Assembly (NCBI GenBank): GCA_034439975.1
Contig: JAWXBK010000003.1
Span: forward strand, 1-64,000
Source of the DNA: JAWXBK01 sp034439975
GTDB taxonomy: Bacteria > Pseudomonadota > Alphaproteobacteria > Dongiales > Dongiaceae
Reading direction: 5' to 3'
DNA: 64,000 nt
Below, one piece after another: positions 13,339 to 20,174 of the stretch. Numbering within the stretch: position 1 is the stretch's first letter; the number at the start of each line of letters is the position of its first letter. Below the pieces are notes generated by a model that ran no database searches, had not been told where the DNA came from, and worked only from the letters and a program-made list of their open reading frames with translations. The position numbers and the translations under genes were made by a program.

Positions 13339-13875
13339 ATAGCCAGACCACCTTTTGCCCAAGCACCGCAGCGCGAGGGGCCGCGCATCAATCACGAAAT
13401 CAATGCCCGGGAGGTAAGACTGGTCGGTGCGGACGGAGCCATGCTCGGCGTCGTACCGATCCGCGATGCGATCGCCCAAGCCGAAGATGCCGGGCTCGAT
13501 CTGGTCGAGGTGTCGCCGAATGCGGCACCGCCGGTCTGCAAGATCCTCGATTTCGGCAAATTCAAATATGAAGAGCGCAAGCGCAAGCACGACGCGCGCA
13601 AGAAACAGCGCATCATCGAAGTCAAAGAAATCAAGATGCGTCCTGGTATCGACATTCACGATTACCAGGTGAAGATGCGTGCGATTCAGCGCTTCATCGA
13701 GGAAGGCGACAAGGTCAAGGTCACGATGCGTTTCCGCGGCCGCGAAATGGCGCACCAGGAACTCGGTCTCAAGGTTCTCGACCGCGTTCGGGGCGACATG
13801 GACGAAAAGGCCAAGGTCGAGCAGCTGCCGCGTCTCGAAGGGCGGCAGATGATCATGATCATGGCGCCCAAGTGA
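13339..13875 (+). CDS. infC: Translation initiation factor IF-3 with AUA start codon
   Basis: IF-3 binds the 30S subunit, prevents premature 50S joining and monitors start-codon choice. The conserved sequence begins IARPPFAQ and runs through GPRINHEINAREVRLVG, the basic linker FKYEERKRKHDARKKQR and the C-domain with MRFRGREMAHQELG. Homology extends well upstream of the first ATG (13441), and no ATG, GTG or TTG precedes it. An ATA at 13339 lies 8 nt after an AGGAG Shine-Dalgarno sequence, giving 178 aa, the usual length. IF-3 genes often use AUU or similar rare starts for autoregulation, because IF-3 itself rejects such codons; the AUA here fits that logic. Confidence 0.93.
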   Translation: MARPPFAQAPQREGPRINHEINAREVRLVGADGAMLGVVPIRDAIAQAEDAGLDLVEVSPNAAPPVCKILDFGKFKYEERKRKHDARKKQRIIEVKEIKMRPGIDIHDYQVKMRAIQRFIEEGDKVKVTMRFRGREMAHQELGLKVLDRVRGDMDEKAKVEQLPRLEGRQMIMIMAPK

Positions 13876-13992
13876 TCGTTCGTGTGATCGATCGCGTGAT
13901 CGGCGATGCGGGGGCCGATCCGTGATGCGCCGCCGCCCGGTCCGACGATCCCGACATGGAAATCTTTAACCTGGCGATCCGGTGAGCGAACC

Positions 13993-14448
13993 ATGAGCGG
14001 GGCGCGCGAGCCGGATGTTCAGAACCCATCCAACCCGGCGGACGGTGGTGCGACGCTAACGGATCGCGCTGCCGCCCGCGTGGTTGCGCTGCCCGAGCGC
14101 CGGCCGGGTCTACCGGTGGGCGAACCGCCCGATGCGGACGTCGAAGGCGGCGACGGGGCCGGTTCGCCGGCAGCAACAGCCGGTTTCGTCCTCCCGTCGG
14201 CGCTCTCGATCCGCCCCTGGACGCCGCCGGTCAGCGGCGCGCTGGCGGCGATCTTCGGGGTCACCGCCCTCTTCAAAATGGCGTGGATCCTGGCGCCGCT
14301 GGCGATCGTCCTCGCGATTATCGCCGGCCTGCGCGGCCATCATGGCTGGGCGGTGATCGGCCTCGGCACGGCGATTGTGGGGCTGCTGATTTCGCCCTGG
14401 TTCTGGACCTTTCTCGGCCTCGCCTGGCTCTATCAGATGTGGGGCTGA
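13993..14448 (+). CDS. Small membrane protein of unknown function
   Basis: A 151-aa protein not assigned to a family. The first 75 residues are hydrophilic and Pro/Gly/Ala-rich, probably disordered. The rest holds two or three hydrophobic segments (ALAAIFGVTALF, WILAPLAIVLAIIAGL, WAVIGLGTAIVGLLISPWFWTFLGLAWLY), so it is an inner-membrane protein with a cytoplasmic N-tail. The ATG at 13993 is chosen over the upstream in-frame ATG at 13906 because it lies just past infC with short leader sequence. It separates infC from rpmI, which are usually adjacent. Confidence 0.65.
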   Translation: MSGAREPDVQNPSNPADGGATLTDRAAARVVALPERRPGLPVGEPPDADVEGGDGAGSPAATAGFVLPSALSIRPWTPPVSGALAAIFGVTALFKMAWILAPLAIVLAIIAGLRGHHGWAVIGLGTAIVGLLISPWFWTFLGLAWLYQMWG

Positions 14449-14488
14449 GAGGGCCGTTTTCGGGCCCCGGCCAGGTACCCGGCCCGGC

Positions 14489-14518
14489 TTGCCATCGCGG
14501 CGAGCCCTCCTGTATAAC
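14489..14518 (+). promoter_or_regulatory. Candidate promoter for rpmI-rplT
   Basis: TTGCCA (14489-14494), an 18-nt spacer and TATAAC (14513-14518), about 90 bp before rpmI. It would let the ribosomal-protein genes be expressed independently of infC, from which they are separated by the membrane-protein gene. Confidence 0.45.
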
Positions 14519-14605
14519 CCGCGCGCCGTTTCTAGCGGCCACTGGGCCTGATTTACGGGCATGCCCAACCGCGCGGCGTTATCCAAGAAATCCAAGGACT
14601 TACAA

Positions 14606-14821
14606 ATGCCCAAGATGAAGAGCAATTCGAGCGCCAAGAAGCGCTTCTCGTTTACCGGCACCGGTAAGGTGCGCATGAATCCGGCCAACAAACGCCACGG
14701 ACTCGTCAAGCGTCCGCAGCAGATGAAGCGACAGACGCGGGGCACCGAGATCGTTGCCGATGTCGATGCACCGAATATCAAGCGATATCAGCTGCCCTAC
14801 GGCGACAAGTTCCAGCGATAA
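14606..14821 (+). CDS. rpmI: 50S ribosomal protein L35
   Basis: A 71-aa basic ribosomal protein with the family signature MPKMKSNSSAKKRFSFTGTG and KRHGLVKR. The ATG at 14606 gives the standard N-terminus; the upstream in-frame ATG at 14561 would add a non-conserved extension. The rplT start lies 12 bp downstream, and both form the usual L35-L20 pair, which in other bacteria is autoregulated by L20. Confidence 0.97.
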   Translation: MPKMKSNSSAKKRFSFTGTGKVRMNPANKRHGLVKRPQQMKRQTRGTEIVADVDAPNIKRYQLPYGDKFQR

Positions 14822-14833
14822 GGAGCCCGGATC

Positions 14834-15214
14834 ATGGCACGAGTAAAACGCGGCGTTACCACACACGCACGCCACAAGAAGATCGTCGACATGGCGGCCG
14901 GCTATCGCGGCCGTGCCGGCACGAATTTCCGCATCGCCATCGAGAAGGTCGAGAAGGGGCTGCAATATGCCTATCGCGACCGGCGCAATCGGAAGCGCGA
15001 GTTCCGCGCCTTGTGGATCCAGCGCATCAATGCGGGTGCGCGCGAGAACGGTCTCACTTACGCGAAGATGATGAACGGTCTGAAGCATGCCGGCATCGAG
15101 ATCGATCGCAAGGTGCTGGCGGATCTGGCGGTGCGGGAACCGCACGCCTTCGCAGCTTTGGTGAAGCAGGCCGAGTCCGCTCTTCCGAAGGCCTCCCCCG
15201 CGAAAGCCGGTTGA
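14834..15214 (+). CDS. rplT: 50S ribosomal protein L20
   Basis: A 126-aa ribosomal protein that binds 23S rRNA early in 50S assembly. It contains MARVKRGVTTHARHKKIVDM, AYRDRRNRKREFRALWIQRI and NGLTYAKMMNGLKHAGIEID, all diagnostic. A good Shine-Dalgarno sequence (AAGGAG) precedes the ATG. Its stop codon overlaps the TTG start of the following lipoprotein gene, suggesting translational coupling. Confidence 0.98.
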   Translation: MARVKRGVTTHARHKKIVDMAAGYRGRAGTNFRIAIEKVEKGLQYAYRDRRNRKREFRALWIQRINAGARENGLTYAKMMNGLKHAGIEIDRKVLADLAVREPHAFAALVKQAESALPKASPAKAG

Positions 15215-15609
15215 GCCCGCTTTCGATATTGCGGCGTTCGTTTTTGTCGATGGCTCTGGCAGCGGGCCTGCTTGCTGCCGCCTGCGACAATTACGACGCC
15301 GATATCGAGGCGGTGCAGGCGGCGGAGTTTGCGCCGGGCAGCACCAACGCCGAATTCGCCAATGAACTCGCCGGCTCCGACGGCTCGGTCGAATGGTCGG
15401 CCGAGAAGGTCGACGGCCGCGAGGGTACGGTTCGGGTCATCGCCGACATCGAGCGGCCCTCGAGCTCGGGGCGGGCGCATGAAATCCGTTTCGAATATCT
15501 GCACGAGCGCGGCACCGCCCGGGTCCGGCTCGACCGCGCTTTGGTCGACGGGCGCGAACAGAACCTCCTTTCAGGCATGCTCAATCTGCTGCTGCTGCAG
15601 CTCGACTAG
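15211..15609 (+). CDS. Small predicted lipoprotein, unknown function
   Basis: A 132-aa protein. Starting at the TTG of the TTGA overlap with rplT gives a proper signal peptide: positively charged LRRS, hydrophobic MALAAGLLAAA, then a lipobox Cys at residue 25. The internal ATG at 15250 would leave an 11-residue signal with no basic residue, so TTG is preferred. The mature part is acidic and beta-strand-like (VEWSAEKVDGREGTVRVIAD, HEIRFEYLHERGTARVRLDR). It should be a lipid-anchored envelope protein. I do not recognise the family; the placement between rplT and pheS is unusual. Confidence 0.7.
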   Translation: MSPLSILRRSFLSMALAAGLLAAACDNYDADIEAVQAAEFAPGSTNAEFANELAGSDGSVEWSAEKVDGREGTVRVIADIERPSSSGRAHEIRFEYLHERGTARVRLDRALVDGREQNLLSGMLNLLLLQLD

Positions 15610-15646
15610 CCGCGATTCAGCGGTCGGACGGGAGCTCTGCAGCCGA

Positions 15647-15676
15647 TTGACCCTCTTGCGGCGGCGCACTTATAGT
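15647..15676 (+). promoter_or_regulatory. Candidate promoter for the pheS leader and pheST
   Basis: TTGACC (15647-15652), an 18-nt spacer and TATAGT (15671-15676). It would start transcription near 15684, placing the Phe-containing leader reading frame and the attenuator hairpin within the first 180 nt of the transcript. Confidence 0.6.
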
Positions 15677-15705
15677 CCGCCGCGATGTTTTTGGGGCCAA
15701 ACGTG

Positions 15706-15795
15706 ATGGATTTTCCGGCGGATCTGCGATTTACCGGCTTCTACGCAAGGATGCGGCCCGCCTCTTTCGGGCCGTGCCCGGCTTCGTCGCACTGA
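15706..15795 (+). CDS. Candidate Phe-rich leader peptide of pheST
   Basis: A 29-aa reading frame (MDFPADLRFTGFYARM then PASFG) with four Phe codons and a Tyr codon, a GGGG Shine-Dalgarno-like run 8 nt upstream, and a position between a good promoter and an intrinsic terminator. An in-frame ATG at 15685 would add another Phe but would be nearly leaderless. By analogy with the pheM leader of Escherichia coli pheST, ribosome stalling at Phe codons would report on charged tRNA-Phe. Inference from layout; the peptide itself is not conserved with pheM. Confidence 0.5.
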   Translation: MDFPADLRFTGFYARMRPASFGPCPASSH

Positions 15796-15830
15796 CGGCC
15801 GACGGCACGGCGGAACAGAGGATCAGACGG

Positions 15831-15860
15831 GGGCCGATCCATGGCGATCGGCCCTTTTTT
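15831..15860 (+). terminator. Intrinsic terminator / attenuator upstream of pheS
   Basis: A perfect 9-bp stem GGGCCGATC (15831-15839) with GATCGGCCC (15846-15854), a 6-nt loop, then six T. It lies before pheS in the pheST transcript, so it must be regulated. Upstream alternative hairpins share bases: 15754-15760 with 15768-15774, versus 15771-15778 with 15804-15811. The left terminator arm region (15829-15836) can also pair with 15868-15875. Confidence 0.8.
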
Positions 15861-15896
15861 CATGAGACGGCCCCCAATCGTTGAACGGCAGATGCG

Positions 15897-17096
15897 ATGA
15901 CCGACTCCAGCAAAATCGACTACCCGGCGATCGAGGCGAAATGGATCGCAGCCGCTACGGCTGCGAACGATCCGCAGACGCTCGAAGCAATGCGCGTCGA
16001 CGCGCTCGGCAAGAAGGGCGAGATCAGCCAGCTCATGAAGGGGCTGGGCGGGCTCGATCCCGATCAGCGCCGCGAGGCCGGATTGCAGCTCAATCGCGTC
16101 AAGGACGCGGTGCAGGCGGCGATCGAAACACGCCGCAACGCGCTCGACGAAAGCCAGCTCGAGGCGAAACTCGCGGCCGAACGCATCGACGTCACCTTGC
16201 CGGTCCGGCCGGAAACCGAAGGCAGGCTGCATCCGATCAGCCAGACCATCGACGAGATCGTCGCGATCTTCGGCGAGATGGGTTTCTCCGTCGCCGAAGG
16301 GCCGGACATCGAAGACGACTTCCACAATTTCACGGCGCTCAATATTCCGGCCGATCATCCGGCGCGCCAGATGCACGACACGTTCTATCTGGCCGCCGCG
16401 GACGGCAGCCGCCACGCCAACCCTATCGCGCATGCCAGCGAAGGGGAGTCTGGGGCAGCTCGTGCGAACACTAACAACGCCGACGCTGGCGGGGTTGGAG
16501 GGGCGGCCGCCAGCGTCGGCGAACTTCTGTTACGCACCCATACGTCGCCGGTGCAGATCCGGCACATGAAGGATCGGCCACCGCCGATCCGCATCATCGC
16601 GCCGGGCCGCACCTACCGGAACGACAGCGACATGACGCATACGCCGATGTTCCATCAGGTCGAAGGGCTGGTGATCGACGAGACGACGCATATGGGCCAT
16701 CTCAAGGGCTGCCTCGTCGATTTCTGCCGCGCGTTTTTCGGCATTCCCGATCTGCCGCTGCGCTTCCGGCCGAGCTTCTTTCCGTTCACCGAACCCTCGG
16801 CCGAAGTCGATATCGGCTGCTCGCGCAAGGGCGGCGAACTGAAACTCGGCAATCACGGCGACTGGCTCGAGATTCTCGGCTGCGGGATGGTGCATCCGAA
16901 GGTGCTGGAAATGGTCGGCATCGACCCGACCCGCTATCAGGGCTTTGCTTTCGGCATGGGGATCGAGCGTATCGCGATGCTGAAATACGGCATCCCGGAT
17001 CTGCGCACCTTCTTCGAGGGCGATCTGCGCTGGCTTCGCCATTACGGGTTCTCACCGCTCGATGTGCCGTCGCTGACCGGGGGCATCGCGCGATGA
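15897..17096 (+). CDS. pheS: Phenylalanyl-tRNA synthetase alpha subunit, with internal insertion
   Basis: Catalytic alpha subunit of the (alpha-beta)2 synthetase. Motifs are intact: GRLHPISQTIDEIVAIFGEMGF, MHDTFYL, LLRTHTSPVQIRHM (motif 2 region) and GFAFGMGIERIAML (motif 3). The protein is 399 aa, about 35-40 longer than usual. The excess is a Gly/Ala/Asn-rich stretch at about residues 172-209, between DTFYLAAADG and ELLLRTHTS, where other PheS proteins have only a few residues. Its DNA carries a 15-bp perfect inverted repeat. Since flanking motifs are unbroken, the protein should be active with a surface loop. The stop overlaps the pheT start (ATGA). Confidence 0.97.
   Translation: MTDSSKIDYPAIEAKWIAAATAANDPQTLEAMRVDALGKKGEISQLMKGLGGLDPDQRREAGLQLNRVKDAVQAAIETRRNALDESQLEAKLAAERIDVTLPVRPETEGRLHPISQTIDEIVAIFGEMGFSVAEGPDIEDDFHNFTALNIPADHPARQMHDTFYLAAADGSRHANPIAHASEGESGAARANTNNADAGGVGGAAASVGELLLRTHTSPVQIRHMKDRPPPIRIIAPGRTYRNDSDMTHTPMFHQVEGLVIDETTHMGHLKGCLVDFCRAFFGIPDLPLRFRPSFFPFTEPSAEVDIGCSRKGGELKLGNHGDWLEILGCGMVHPKVLEMVGIDPTRYQGFAFGMGIERIAMLKYGIPDLRTFFEGDLRWLRHYGFSPLDVPSLTGGIAR
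16410..16523 (+). repeat. In-frame palindromic insertion inside pheS
   Basis: About 114 nt encode the extra residues of PheS. Near the right end, CGCCGACGCTGGCGG (16478-16492) is perfectly inverted at 16507-16521 around a 14-nt loop. In-frame insertion with a hairpin resembles protein-coding palindromic elements such as those of Rickettsia. Boundaries are inferred from where homology to ordinary PheS stops and resumes and are accurate to about 10 nt. Confidence 0.6.
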
Positions 17097-19495
17097 AGTT
17101 CACGCTCGACTGGCTGAAAAAGCATCTCGCAACCGATTCCGATGTCGAAGCGATCGGCGCGAAACTGACTGCGCTCGGGCTCGAGGTCGAAGGCATTGAG
17201 GATCGCGCGAAGGAACTCGCTGCGTTTACGGTTGGTTATGTGACCGAGGCGAAGCCGCATCCCAATGCCGACAAATTGCGCGTCTGCATGGTCGATACCG
17301 GCAACGGCATCGTTCAGGTGGTGTGCGGCGCGCCGAATGCGCGCACCGGCATGAAGGGCGTGTTCGCGGCCGTCGGTACGCATATCCCCGGCACCGGGCT
17401 CGATCTCAAGAAGGGCGTTATCCGCGGCGTCGAATCGAACGGCATGCTCTGTTCGGCGCGCGAGATGGGTCTCGGCGACGATCACGATGGTATCATCGAT
17501 CTGCCCGCCGATGCGCCGGTCGGCGCGCCGTTCGCGAAAGTCATGGGGCTCGACGATCCGGTGATCGATATCGCGGTCACGCCCGATCGCGCCGATTGTC
17601 TCGGCGTCGCCGGCGTGGCGCGCGATCTCGCCGCCGCCAATGCGGGAAAAATCATTCCCTTCGACAAATCGCCGATCGCTGGAAGCTTCGTGAGCCCGGT
17701 CAAATGGCGCATCGATCTGCCAGGCGACCCCACGGCCTGCCCCTATGTCGCGGGGCGTTACTTCCGCGGCCTCAAGAACGGGCCGAGCCCGAAATGGCTG
17801 CAGGAGCGGCTGCTGGCGATCGGCCTTCGGCCGATCTCGGCGCTGGTCGATATCACCAATTTCGTGACCCACGATCTCGGCCGGCCGCTTCACGTGTTCG
17901 ATGCGAAGAAGCTCGCGGGCGATCTGACGATGCGCTTTGCGAAGCAGGGCGAAAAAGTCCTGGCGCTCGACGGGCACGAGTACACGCTCGATCCCTCGAT
18001 GACCGTGATTGCGGATGCAAACGGCCTGCACGGTATCGGCGGCATCATGGGCGGCGAGGAGAGCGGCTGCACCGACGACACGACCGAGATGTTCCTCGAG
18101 GTCGCTTTGTTCGATGCCGGCCGCACCGCGCGCAGCGGCCGCGCGCTCGGCATCGAGAGCGATGCGCGTTACCGGTTCGAGCGCGGGCTCGATCCGCAGT
18201 CGGCGCTCTGGGGTCCGGAAGTCGCAGCGCGGCTTGTGCTTGAGCTCTGCGGCGGCGAGGCGAGCGAGGTGGTCACTGCCGGCACGTTGCCGAAATGGCA
18301 CCGCCGCATCGAATTCCGGCCGGCGCGTATCGCGGCACTGGGTGGCGTTGCCATTGCCGAGGACGAGGTGCTCGCGATCCTGCGCGCGCTGGGCTTCGTC
18401 GTGACGCCCTTGCGCGAAACGCGCGGCGAGCGGTTCGATGTCGACGTGCCGTCCTGGCGCCAGGATGTCGAGGGCGAAGCCGACATTGTCGAAGAAATCG
18501 TGCGGGTCGCCGGATACGATCGCATCCCCGCGATGTCGCTACCGCGTCTCGCGGCGCTGCCCGAACCCGCGGTCACGCCGGCGCAGAAGCGCGCCTCGAT
18601 GGCGAAGCGCCTGCTCGCCACGCGTGGGCTGATGGAGGCCGTCACCTGGTCGTTCATGCCGCAAGCCGCGGCGCGTCTGTTCGGCGGCGGCGATCTCTTG
18701 CTTGCCAATCCGATCAGCGCCGATCTCGACGCGATGCGACCTTCGATCCTGCCCAATCTCCTGATGGCGGCGCAGCGCAATGCCGCGCGCGGTTTCGGCG
18801 ACGTCGCCTTGTTCGAGGTTGGCCCGCAATATGCCGATGCGACGCCGAAGGGCCAGTCGCTGGTCGCAACGGGCCTGCGCGTGGGTGCGAGCGGTCAGCG
18901 CCACTGGCAGCAGAAGCCGCGCGCGGTCGATGCGTTCGATGCGAAGGGCGATGCGACCGCACTGCTCGCTGCACTCGGCGCGCCGGTCGACAATCTCCAG
19001 GTCACGACCGATGCGCCCGGCTGGTATCATCCGGGCCAGTCCGGCGTGTTGCGGCTCGGGCCGAATGTGATCGCGCATTTCGGGACGCTGCATCCGCGCG
19101 TTTTGAAGGCGCTCGACGTGAAGGGACCGGCGGTCGCCTTCGAACTCTTCCTCGATCGCGTGCCCGAGCCGCGCGCGAAGGGAACGGCGCGGCCGCCGCT
19201 GAAGGCATCGCCTTATCAGGCGGTCGAACGCGATTTCGCCTTCGTCGTCGATCGCGATGTGGCCGCCGACAAATTGCTGCGTGCGGCGAAGGGTACCGAC
19301 AAGGCGCTGATCCGGCAGGTCTCGATCTTCGACCTGTTCGAGGGCGCTGCGATGGGTGCCGGCAAAAAGTCGATCGCGATCGCGGTCACGCTGCAGGCCG
19401 ACGATCGCACGCTGACCGACGAGGAGATCGAGGCGGTCGCCGCGAAGATCGTCGCCGCGGTGACGAAGGCGACGGGGGCGACGCTACGGGGCTGA
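17093..19495 (+). CDS. pheT: Phenylalanyl-tRNA synthetase beta subunit
   Basis: An 800-aa beta subunit, normal length. An N-terminal tRNA-binding (EMAP-like) domain contains PHPNADKLRVCMVDTGNG and QVVCGAPNARTGMKG. The B3/B4 editing domain and the B5 domain (with WRQDVEGEADIVEEIVRVAGYD) follow. The ferredoxin-fold anticodon-binding domain (SPYQAVERDFAFVVDRDV) ends the chain. It overlaps the pheS stop codon by 4 bp, so synthesis of the two subunits is translationally coupled. Confidence 0.98.
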   Translation: MKFTLDWLKKHLATDSDVEAIGAKLTALGLEVEGIEDRAKELAAFTVGYVTEAKPHPNADKLRVCMVDTGNGIVQVVCGAPNARTGMKGVFAAVGTHIPGTGLDLKKGVIRGVESNGMLCSAREMGLGDDHDGIIDLPADAPVGAPFAKVMGLDDPVIDIAVTPDRADCLGVAGVARDLAAANAGKIIPFDKSPIAGSFVSPVKWRIDLPGDPTACPYVAGRYFRGLKNGPSPKWLQERLLAIGLRPISALVDITNFVTHDLGRPLHVFDAKKLAGDLTMRFAKQGEKVLALDGHEYTLDPSMTVIADANGLHGIGGIMGGEESGCTDDTTEMFLEVALFDAGRTARSGRALGIESDARYRFERGLDPQSALWGPEVAARLVLELCGGEASEVVTAGTLPKWHRRIEFRPARIAALGGVAIAEDEVLAILRALGFVVTPLRETRGERFDVDVPSWRQDVEGEADIVEEIVRVAGYDRIPAMSLPRLAALPEPAVTPAQKRASMAKRLLATRGLMEAVTWSFMPQAAARLFGGGDLLLANPISADLDAMRPSILPNLLMAAQRNAARGFGDVALFEVGPQYADATPKGQSLVATGLRVGASGQRHWQQKPRAVDAFDAKGDATALLAALGAPVDNLQVTTDAPGWYHPGQSGVLRLGPNVIAHFGTLHPRVLKALDVKGPAVAFELFLDRVPEPRAKGTARPPLKASPYQAVERDFAFVVDRDVAADKLLRAAKGTDKALIRQVSIFDLFEGAAMGAGKKSIAIAVTLQADDRTLTDEEIEAVAAKIVAAVTKATGATLRG

Positions 19496-20018
19496 CCCTT
19501 ACCCGATTTTGCGCGTTGTGCGACTCGTCTACTCCGAATCCCGGTTTTCTGTCATTGCCGGGCTTGACCCGGCAATCCACGGAACAGTTGGGTTCGGTGT
19601 AAGCAATGACGGCCAGATGCGGCGGCACGGTGGATCGCCGGATCAAGTCCGGCGATGACGAAGTGAATGTGGTTACGGCATTCCGGCTTCCTCAATCGTC
19701 GCACTCCGTTCGCGAACCGCTGCACGGCAGAGCCGCGCCATCCGGTACGCGGCATCCGTTCTGAGGCGGGTGTCGCGGCTTTGTGGTTATGCGCGGCTCC
19801 GCTATGTCAACGGGCGCCGCGGCTTTGCAGGTTGCATGGCATCCGCCATGCGGGCCCGGTTTCGGTGGGCTGCCGGCCCGGCGGATTGATTCGCATACCG
19901 GGTCTTGGGGTGGATGGCGCGGCTCAGCGATGCAGCGAATCCGTTGCCGAAAGGGATGAGCGCGGCTTCCATGGAACCGCCCCCGTTTCCGGGGTTTCGT
20001 CTGGCGTTCGGCAGAGGT
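19496..20018. other. Intergenic, repeat-bearing region without a supported gene
   Basis: This stretch holds a MITE-like inverted repeat (19551-19659) and then about 360 bp of GC-rich sequence with short repeats of CCGCG(C/A)CA type. Open frames here translate mostly from the repeat and look spurious. The left copy of a promoter-like repeat (20019-20048) points leftward into it, so an untranslated RNA is conceivable, but I see no terminator or conserved structure to support one. Confidence 0.5.
19551..19659. repeat. Alphaproteobacterial palindromic repeat (MITE-like)
   Basis: The 30-nt arm starting GTCATTGCCGGGCTTGACCC (19551-19580) is an imperfect inverted copy (26 of 30) of 19630-19659. When translated, the repeat gives VIAGLDPAIH, a hallmark of spurious ORFs from this dispersed repeat class in Alphaproteobacteria. 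It lies just downstream of pheT and could act as a transcript-end hairpin. Confidence 0.75.
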
Positions 20019-20048
20019 ATTAACGCATATTACGCAATAACGGTCAAC
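20019..20048 (-). promoter_or_regulatory. Left copy of duplicated promoter/operator module
   Basis: On the minus strand: TTGACC, 18 nt, TTAATA. The 23 bp at 20019-20041 are identical to 21324-21346, including a tandem TGCGTAA/TGCGTTA motif between the boxes. No gene is evident downstream of this copy. Confidence 0.5.
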
Positions 20049-20174
20049 ATAAAAATGACCCGCCGGCATCCGCCATAGCCGATGGGCCCGCGACACGCTC
20101 CCGCCAGTGCACACGCAATAGACCATAAATCAGACATAGCGCTACTGTAACGGGTATACGCAACCAGGAGGAGT

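Noticed and set aside
19552..19755. Minus-strand frame encoding HFVIAGLDPAIH
   Set aside because: It is translated from a dispersed palindromic repeat; such frames are a known annotation artefact in Alphaproteobacteria.
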